Shown: piece after piece, positions 56,935-64,000 of the stretch | Numbering within the stretch: the stretch's first letter is position 1 | How the letters are laid out: every line of letters starts with the position of its first letter | The notes under the pieces: model-generated | Databases searched by the model: none | Told to the model about the DNA's origin: nothing | What the model saw: only the letters and a program-made list of their open reading frames with translations | Made by a program: the position numbers and the translations under genes | DNA from: Vombatus ursinus | Taxonomy: Eukaryota; Chordata; Mammalia; Diprotodontia; Vombatidae | NCBI RefSeq assembly: GCF_900497805.2 | Contig: NW_020954576.1 | Location: forward strand, 74,352,605 to 74,416,604 | Direction of reading: 5' to 3' | DNA length: 64,000 nucleotides

Positions 56935-57130
56935 ATTAACAACAATCATGATGATAATGATTGCTAGCATTTACATAATACTAAGTACTATTATTATTCT
57001 CATTTTTGCCAATGAAGAAACTGAGGCAGAGGTTAAGTGACTTGCCCAAGGTTACACAGCTAATGAGTGTCTGAGGTGGTGTTTGAACTTCCTAACTCCA
57101 TTGGACTCTATTCACCATGGCACCTAAATG
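56935..57130 (-). mobile_element. MIR-type SINE
   Basis: 'ttgctagcatttacataata', 'aatgaagaaactgaggcaga', 'gcccaaggttacacagctaa'. Confidence 0.75.
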
Positions 57131-57313
57131 CCAAATAGTAGTATTCCAAACCCCTTGTTCCAGATGCCTCTCTCCAAAATGATTCTAGTTCCATTTTTTA
57201 GCTTACTAGAACATGTATAGGCTAGAGCTACATCATAATTTCAATAATGTCATAGGTTTTGCTTTCAATGCTCTTTCTTGATGATTGATTACAAGTGCTC
57301 GGTTGATTTGAGC

Positions 57314-57359
<46 letters not shown>

Positions 57360-57362
57360 CAT
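57314..57362. repeat. (ATT)n microsatellite
   Basis: About 15 near-perfect ATT units. Confidence 0.95.
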
Positions 57363-58110
57363 TAGTTGCATCAGCACATTGAAGCAAAGTTTTCAGAAAA
57401 TAGTTCATAGTGAGTCCTAATTCCCTTTCCTGGGGTCACATCTTGGCTACCATAATTCTATTAGTATATGAAGGTTTATTTTCTATCTTTTTTTTTTAAA
57501 CACCAGCATCTTCCTTGGTTACGCTATGTGACTAGGAACCACAGGACATCGTGAAGTACCAAAATCACTGGTGATTCAAAAATCAGTGGAAAGATGCATT
57601 GTGGATAATAGGAGGCTGTTGTGTATTACTAATTATGACTTGTGTCATAATAATGGCATAGAAGACATCATCCATGATATGCATGGCTGGAAACAGATGG
57701 GCCAATATTCTAGAAAGAGTCAAGAATAACAGATGGACAGCTTGAGCATTGAATTGGTACCCATAAAATATTAAAATAGCCAGGTAGTAGATGCTATATG
57801 GAGGATTCTTAAGGGACATTTAAAAAAAAGAATTCCACAGCATGCAAATGCCTGAATGGATTGCTATCTGAATCAGTGGAGGGAGTATCTATGCTGAAGA
57901 AATCTCAAATTCATGAAAATATTGAAATAAAAATTACCTTTCGTTTGCCAGTATTTAAGTTTTTCCATAAAAAAGTAGAGAAATGAGAACAAGAAACTAC
58001 AAGTTTTAAAAAATCAGTGATTTTTGACAAAAATATGGTTAGATGAACTTTTCTTTTAATCATAACACACATCAGAGGCAAAACAGGTTAAACAGCAAAA
58101 GGAAATTTTA
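57363..58110. other. Unassigned stretch
   Basis: Nothing supported. Confidence 0.35.
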
Positions 58111-58114
58111 TGTA

Positions 58115-58295
58115 CAGCACACAAGATAGCCACATAGTGTAGGGGACAGAATGTTGAACTAAGAAAGAAGCTGTATGAAATTGGACAAGTTACTAAACCT
58201 CCCTTGAGGACTTAGCTTCCCCATCTTTGAAAGGAAAGGACTGGACTAGTTTTTAAAATTCTTTTTCTAGCTTTAAAAATTTTTGATTCTGTAAG
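58115..58295 (+). mobile_element. MIR-class SINE
   Basis: 'cacatagtgtaggggacaga', 'attggacaagttactaaacc', and the end 'aatttttgattctgta'. Confidence 0.55.
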
Positions 58296-58299
58296 GGTT

Positions 58300-58730
58300 T
58301 GAAATATGAGATGCAACTAATTTCTTGTTCATTCCATTAATACAAAATGTATCATCTATTTTTGTTATTCCCCCTTCTGCTAAGAAATCATATATCCTGC
58401 TTCTGAAGTTTAAGAAAGTCCAAATGGACAATATATAACTGTTTTGAAAAAAAAAAGATCAATATTTGAATAGTTTTTCTTGTTATCTATGAATACTTCA
58501 TTCTCTCTATTTTTTCTCAAACCTGTAAGTCACAAGACTTCAATACAACGACAGCTCCTCAGTGGGAGCTTTTCTCTTTGAATTGAGGTTTAGCTAGGTT
58601 CTCAAAATTAACCTTAATATGAAGATATTCAGTTATTAGATATAGAAACAGTGAATGAACATTGTTACCCTTCCCCAAGAGTAGATATAGGTCCAGGCTT
58701 TACCTTAAAAAACAACAACAATAAATCATA
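58300..58730. other. Unassigned stretch
   Basis: Nothing supported. Confidence 0.35.
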
Positions 58731-58734
58731 AGAG

Positions 58735-58935
58735 CATAGATTTAGAGCTGGAAGGAATCTTAGAGGTCATCTAGTCCAATCCATTTGTTTTATAGATGGA
58801 AAAGCAGAGATCCAAGGGAGTAAAGTGAATTATTCAAGGTCATACAAATAGTGACAGAACCAGGATTTGAACCCAGAGCCCCATATTCCAAAGCTCGTAT
58901 TTGATCTTTGTACCATGTCAACTCCTCAACGTTCA
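58735..58935 (-). mobile_element. MIR-class SINE
   Basis: 'gctggaaggaatcttagagg', 'tcatctagtccaatcca', 'aatagtgacagaaccaggat'. Confidence 0.65.
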
Positions 58936-58994
58936 TGCTCATTACAAAGAAATTTTCAAACCTACCTGTTTAGTCATAAGATACCCCAGTTATT

Positions 58995-59087
58995 TTTGTT
59001 GTTGCTATTGTTCAGTCATTTCCAGTTGTGTCTGACTCTTTGTGACCCCATTTGTGATTTTTCTGGCAAAGATTCTAGAGTTGTTTG
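58995..59087 (-). mobile_element. SINE-B 3' half, antisense
   Basis: 'gttgtgtctgactctttgtg' begins it. The head side is missing where an R1 repeat begins. Confidence 0.75.
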
Positions 59088-59602
59088 CCACTGAGGGCCT
59101 TCCCCACCCGGACTGATTTTTTTTACTAGGTAAAGATGCCATTCTCTGCCTCACTTCTTACCTAGCTCAATCTCTGAATGGGTATTGCCTCAGTCAAACT
59201 GAAACCTGTTAAATAACTTAGCTTAAAAAGTCCAGGGTAGGGGCAGCTAGGTGGCACAGTGGATAGAGCACTGGCCCTGGAGTCAGGAGGACCTGAGTTC
59301 AAATCCAGCCTCAGACACATAACACTCACTAGCTGTGTGACGCTGGGGAAGTCACTTAACCCCATTGCCTAGCTTAAAAAAAAAAAGAAATTAAAAAAGG
59401 CCAGGGTCTCCCACTGCATCCAGGGCCATCTCCAGTTGTCCTGATTTATTGGCCACTGGCCCCAGATGGCTCTGGAGGAGAAAATGAGGTTGGTGACTTT
59501 GCACAGTCCTCCCTCACTTGAATCTAATTCACTTGCATGTCATGGCATCACCTCCTTGATGTCATGGTCCTCTTTGAGAATGAAGGACAAACAATAACCT
59601 TT
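59088..59602 (-). mobile_element. R1-family repeat with nested SINE-A
   Basis: Plus-strand order runs from the tail ('ctgagggccttccccacccg') to the head ('ggtcctctttgagaatgaag', 'gacaaacaata'). It aligns along its length with the copy at 23122 and is split at 59239-59388. Confidence 0.7.
59239..59388 (+). mobile_element. SINE-A
   Basis: Head 'gggcagctaggtggcacagt' through an A-rich end. The R1 flanks 'aaaagtccaggg' and 'aaaaggccaggg' are a near-perfect duplication. Confidence 0.9.
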
Positions 59603-59672
59603 GTGAGTAGAAAAGGAGCTGCCCCACTGGAACTCAACTGGAATTGGCCAACTGGCCAGTTGGGAAGCACAG

Positions 59673-59776
59673 CTTCCTTCCTTCCTTCCTTCCTTCCTTC
59701 CTTCCTTCCTTCCTTCCTTNNNNNNNNNNTCCTTCCTTCCTTCCTTCCTTCCTTCCTTCCTTCCTTCCTTCCTTCC
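59673..59776. repeat. (CCTT)n microsatellite containing an assembly gap
   Basis: CTTC-type tetranucleotides run on both sides of ten Ns (59720-59729). The true array length is unknown. Confidence 0.95.
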
Positions 59777-60810
59777 AGAGGCCTAATTTTTAAGATGAGA
59801 TACTGGCTGCAAGAAGTCCTAGACTTTCAACCTGGCCTGTAGTCTATAGGATAGAGGCTTGGTGTCTGAGACTCTGGTCTTGGGAAGGGTCCTGTTTAGC
59901 AATGGCAAGTCCTTCCTAGTCTCACTTCATTGGTAATGGCCTGTCACCTTCTTACAGTGAGCCTAGGCAGTGTAGTGGTAGACCTTGGAGGCAATGGAGG
60001 GTGGGGAGAGTGAGGATTATAAACCCATTCCCTAAGAAGGGCTAGGCCCTAGCTGCTGGGGCATCCATTCACACTGTTGCCAATCTATGACATAGGGCTT
60101 ACTCCCTTAGGGGCAGCCTTCAGGAACAGAGGTGTCTCTCTTGCACCTCATGGTGATGACCCTTTTTTCCTTTCACATCCTTTTATACTCCTTCCAGTCA
60201 TTCTGGTGAGAGAATTGCATCTTGGAGAATAGTATAAATAAATGATGATTACATCAAATTCTTTCTTTCAAAATTTCTAAATTATGAGAGAAGTTCACAA
60301 AATATTAAAAAATAGTCTATCTCTCTTTTCTTCTTTGCTTAAAGTCCTGCAACTAGCCTCTCCCTCATTTGTCAGAAAAAGCAACTGGTTAGCTAAATAA
60401 GGAGAAAATAGTTCTGATTTACTAAGTCTTACTGCATGAAAGGAGGACACTACTAAAGAAACTGGCAACCCTCTCCGTTTATTTTTCGTGAAAATGAAAA
60501 ATTACTGTTCTCTGACCTGTGAGTCATTTTCCTGATGACTTGGGCCCATTTCTTACCCTCTGTGTTACTATTTACATCTTCAGGTGGGAGGATCAGCTTC
60601 TTCTCTTGTTTTCCCTTTGATCTCATCTAGTATTAAAACCTCTAAAGAGGACTAATGGAATATATGATGGATAGTATATCATTAGTAAACAAAGATTGCA
60701 GATTAATGTTCTGAACCTCAACCAAGTAAAACATAATTTTAACCCAAGCCTGGTACATGGCTGTACACACAGTGAGTACTCAAGAAATACTGTTGACAGT
60801 AGACAGGATA
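59777..60810. other. Unassigned stretch
   Basis: The 101-residue frame at 59537-59842 is a translation of the microsatellite. Nothing else is recognised. Confidence 0.35.
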
Positions 60811-60814
60811 ACAG

Positions 60815-61035
60815 TAAAAAGTAGACAGGATGCTGAACATGAGGTCAGAACATCTGAATTAGAATTCTGGCTCTAATAGTTTACTGGTTGTATAACTATG
60901 ACAAATAATAGCTTCTTTGGGCCTCAGTATCCTTATCCATAAAGAGGGGAAATGATACCTGTGTTATATACTTTATGGGATTATTGTGGGGAAAACACTT
61001 CTTAGACCTTAAAATTCTATGGAGATATGAGTTGT
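60815..61035 (+). mobile_element. MIR-type SINE
   Basis: 'gacaggatgctgaacatgag', 'ctcagtatccttatccataa', 'gggattattgtggggaaaac'. Confidence 0.6.
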
Positions 61036-61039
61036 TGAA

Positions 61040-62855
61040 GCTATTATAGAAAATTAAATGATTACCAAAATTGTGATACTTATGGCTTTGTGCAGAATCA
61101 AGGCACCCCAGGACAAATCCTAGATTCTCTTCTAGCATACGCGATGTCTCCAAATTAGGGGCTCAACCTATAATTTTGCTTGACCAACCCAAAATAGGCT
61201 TTCTTCTTGTATTTTTTTTTGCAAGAGAGAATAGACCAGAATAGTAATTGAGATTAGTATTCTGTAAGCAACAGCCCATCTTCAGCTGCAACAGCTGAAT
61301 CCAAACAGCTTAAACCAAAATCCATATGACAGGAGCTCAGCTTTATTTTTTAAATATATGTTTATTTTAAAGCACGTGGTCTGCACCGCTCAACAGCATA
61401 GAATTATGGTAATAAAGTCAGGGTGACAATGCATGCAAAAGAAACTGGCTACTTGACTTAGAAAGAATTAAAGCTATTAAAAGGTTGCTGTGAGAGACCT
61501 AGCTTTAACTTTTACCCACTAGTATTAGCAAGTCACCTATGTTCAACAGTTTCTCAAGGACAAGAAAGCATGAATACTGATGATATCAGAAACTAAATCC
61601 ACGTTTTAAAAAAGAGAACAAAAGTAGGACCAATAAATAAAAAGACTTGTTAGTGGACTAAAACAATTGCTATAAATATGACAGTGGAAGGAAAAGTGGG
61701 AGGGAGAAGGAGAGAGAAGCAAGGTCAAAGAAGGATGTTATCAATAGAATACCTCCAAATAGCACAGAATGCAGTAAGAAGTAGCAGCAGATGTCAGTCC
61801 AGCCCAATGTCAACCCCTGTGGTGCTCTGTAGAAAGACTTGGAAAGAACCAGTATCACTGCAGTTGGTATGAGGAGTGGAGTGACATCAGATGATACCTT
61901 TCTCCCCATGAATTGAGAGTTGTGATTTCCCACTGGCCAAAAGGCCCATCTCTCTTCTGACTAGATCCACTCAAACTGTAGATTTTTTCTTTTTATTCCA
62001 GATCTTTGTTTGCTTCCTTTTATCTTGTGTTTTTCTTATTCCATGATCTTTAATCCATACCCCCATCCTACTGGCTCTTTCTTGCCTTTGCCACCAGGTA
62101 CCCTTGTTCCAGATGCTTACCCTGGCCTGTGCCTTGTTCCAGAGTGGATGATACATAGCCAAGAGGATATATTTCCCGTCGCACTCAGCAAATTCCTATC
62201 ATGATTTTAGACATCACTGGCATGTATTAACTTTTGTAATTTTGGAGGAGGGCCAGCAATATATAAAGGAATCTGTTTTATAGAGTTCATAGCCCTTAAT
62301 TTTAGTGAATGGATGTGGGTGTATTAAGAACTTACTCAGTTTCTTCTGTCTAAATTTGATAATTATTTCATTTTCATACTTTTCACAGATGGCTTTTCTC
62401 TGGGTGTAAAATTGAGGAGCCAGTATAAAATGAAACTACCTTGACTTTTGCAATTAAAATTCAAATTTCAAACACTGTATTTCAGAACCTTGGAGAGCAG
62501 GGCCCTTTTGTCATACAATGAAACCGGCTTACATTTAGGCTGCATGGCTTCAATTGCCTAAAAACCCACTGAAAAATGGAAAGAATGGTGGAACCAGTAA
62601 GTGGTAGGATTGTTTAATTTGGTGGGATTAACTCTCAAACTGAATAATTCCACTTCTTTCAGGCAAATGAGGCAGGTCCACATGCTGTAGGTGGGGACTC
62701 CAGTATGTTCTGTTTTGGTTCTAGGGGAGCTCCAAAGTGAGGTAAATAACACAGACCCTGCCTTATATGATTTGGCTTCCAATCTGAAAGTGATAGCCAT
62801 TGCTCTATACCCTTCCTTTCTACAGTATTTTTAGTTGCTGTAGGCCTATTCATAG
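61040..62855. other. Unassigned, repeat-poor stretch
   Basis: No repeat is recognised over 1.8 kb. The minus frame at 61670-61933 is hydrophobic and the pair at 62558-62853 overlap in different frames. None resembles a known protein. Confidence 0.35.
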
Positions 62856-62859
62856 AATC

Positions 62860-63045
62860 GGAGAATCTCAGACTTGCAATGAATCTCAGAGGACCTGTAG
62901 TTCAATCTACATGGCTTAACAAGTGTATTTCCAGCAACATATCTAACTTGTGGTCATCTGAGCCTTAGTTCTCTTGACATTATTTTTATAGGATCAAGAC
63001 AACCCAGTCATTACCTACTGAGAGAAATGATTATTAATAATTAAT
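62860..63045 (-). mobile_element. CR1/L3 3' end
   Basis: 'cagacttgcaatgaatctca', 'aatctacatggcttaacaag' and the later text match the start of the CR1/L3 copy at 13205. Confidence 0.5.
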
Positions 63046-63700
63046 GATTTGGGAAGATTCAGAGTTCCTCCTTTTCTCTATCCTCATTTCAAGATCTCAG
63101 TCTCTGAAGGTCTACCTAATCTTCTCCTCTATCTGACTTTACCCAACCTTAGGAGAAATTTCTAGTCTAAGGTGAATTCCACTTAATTAATTAAGCTTCC
63201 ATGGAGCAGACACTTTTGTCTAAATTTTTTTTGGGGGGCCAGGGTTAGGCAATGGGGTTAAGTGACTTGCTCAGGGTCACACAGCTAGTAAGTGTTATGT
63301 GTCAGAGGCTGGATTTGAACTCAGGTCCTCCTGACTCCAGGGCCAGTGCTCTATCCACTGTGCCACCTAGATGCCCCCACTTTTATCTAAATTGCCCAAG
63401 GTTGGGGGTGGTCTAGGTACAGAGATAGTCTCTCTTTCCAAGGCTGACATGATGTCACTTTCAGCCGCTCATTGTAATATTCATTCTCTCTTTAATTATT
63501 AACCAATCAGGTTTGACGCCCCCCCAACACCTTCTCTTTGAAAGGCATATAAATTGTGAGCCCACCATGATTACCTTTAATCAAAGAGAGATTGCCAAAT
63601 GACCATATTTTTTATTAACAAATGTACTGGCCTTATTAATAAAATTATTAAAAACAACCAGAACCTATGTCTCTTGAACCTTTTTAAACAACATACTACC
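63046..63700 (+). mobile_element. Possible solo LTR of another family, with nested SINE-A
   Basis: It has a TATA-like 'aaaggcatataaattgtgag' (63541) about 100 bases before a polyadenylation-like 'attaataaaattattaaaaa', the usual spacing in an ERV LTR. Ends and target duplication are not resolved. It is unlike the LTR family at 6463. Confidence 0.35.
63223..63377 (-). mobile_element. SINE-A
   Basis: The flanks ACTTTTGTCTAAATT (63208-63222) and ACTTTTATCTAAATT (63378-63392) form a 15-bp duplication with one mismatch. Poly-T/G-rich end, complete head. Confidence 0.9.
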
Positions 63701-63844
63701 CTTGCTTCAATCTCCTATACATTCCGTTTTACAATCTAAATTGGCTAGTGAGTTTCCCATGCATCCAATTGAGGTTTTTAGACACCTCCACTTTTTCCTC
63801 CCCATTTGAACTATTTCTTTTCATACCTTCAGAGTTGTGCAGAA

Positions 63845-64000
63845 TCACAGAATATCAAATTTGGAAGGGAACTCAGAGGTTATTTGAGTTGACTGACTTG
63901 AATATCAATCCCCTCTACATCAGGCCCAGCAGATGGTCCTCTGGCCTTTGCCTGAAAGTTATTCACAGGATTTTGTCTTCCTTTGCTTTGTAACTTTCTC
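63845..64000 (-). mobile_element. CR1/L3 3' end, cut by the window edge
   Basis: 'gaatcacagaatatcaaatt' and 'tggaagggaactcagaggtt' are the antisense 3' terminus. The rest would lie beyond 64000. Confidence 0.6.

Noticed and set aside
57314-57362. Regular 3-base repeat considered as a CRISPR-like array
   Set aside because: It is a plain ATT microsatellite; there are no spacers anywhere in the window.
59537-59842. 101-residue open frame with repeated Leu-Pro-Ser-Phe units
   Set aside because: It is a translation of the (CCTT)n microsatellite and crosses the N gap.

Overview
No intact protein-coding gene is visible in these 64 kb. The window is non-coding, AT-leaning vertebrate DNA packed with retroelements. 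The repeats point to a marsupial. It carries tRNA-headed SINEs beginning GGGCAGCTAGGTGGCACAG (called SINE-A here) and CORE/MIR-type SINEs with an RTE-like 3' end (SINE-B). It also has abundant L2 and CR1/L3 LINEs, and half-L1 (HAL1-type) elements. The SINE-A copies lack the 3' end I associate with the South American opossum SINE1, so an Australian lineage (for example a dasyuromorph) is my best guess, by inference only. Ten Ns inside a tetranucleotide repeat at 59720-59729 show that this is an assembly.

Layout. 0-7 kb: mostly unassigned sequence, a repeat of unknown class (family R1) with a SINE inside it, MIR/L2 pieces, and the first of three related solo LTRs (6463-7014). 7.7-11.1 kb: an L2 LINE split by a second repeat block and by a solo LTR, then more L2 and a SINE-B. 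13.2-19.3 kb: an old antisense CR1/L3 LINE cut into at least six blocks by a MIR, an R1 repeat (itself holding a complete HAL1 element with a perfect 16-bp target duplication), a solo LTR, a second MIR-class SINE and an L2 tail. 19.9-22.1 kb: an orphan L1 ORF2 fragment with the FADD reverse-transcriptase motif. 26-29.8 kb: a second, older, antisense HAL1 with three insertions. 33.7 and 38.4 kb: two 7SL RNA retropseudogenes. 34.7-35.6 kb: a third HAL1 piece. 37 kb: a fragment of an ornithine decarboxylase retropseudogene. 39.9-45.2 kb: another HAL1 ORF1 piece, CR1/L3, a tandem SINE pair and SINE-B. 45-50 kb: repeat-poor DNA with a candidate conserved non-coding block. 50-54.9 kb: an L2 reverse-transcriptase fragment, a palindromic hAT-like MITE, and L2 and SINE insertions. 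55.5-64 kb: an L1/HAL1 3' fragment, microsatellites, an R1 with a nested SINE, and CR1/L3 3' ends.

How it fits together. Everything recognisable was made by LINE machinery or is an LTR or DNA-transposon fossil. L1 enzymes probably moved HAL1, SINE-A, the 7SL copies and the ODC1 copy; SINE-B probably used an RTE LINE, and MIR used L2. I found no CRISPR, operon, toxin or other novel functional system. The most informative content is the insertion stratigraphy, the ORF2-less L1 lineage, the RNA- and mRNA-derived pseudogenes, and an unplaced repeat family.
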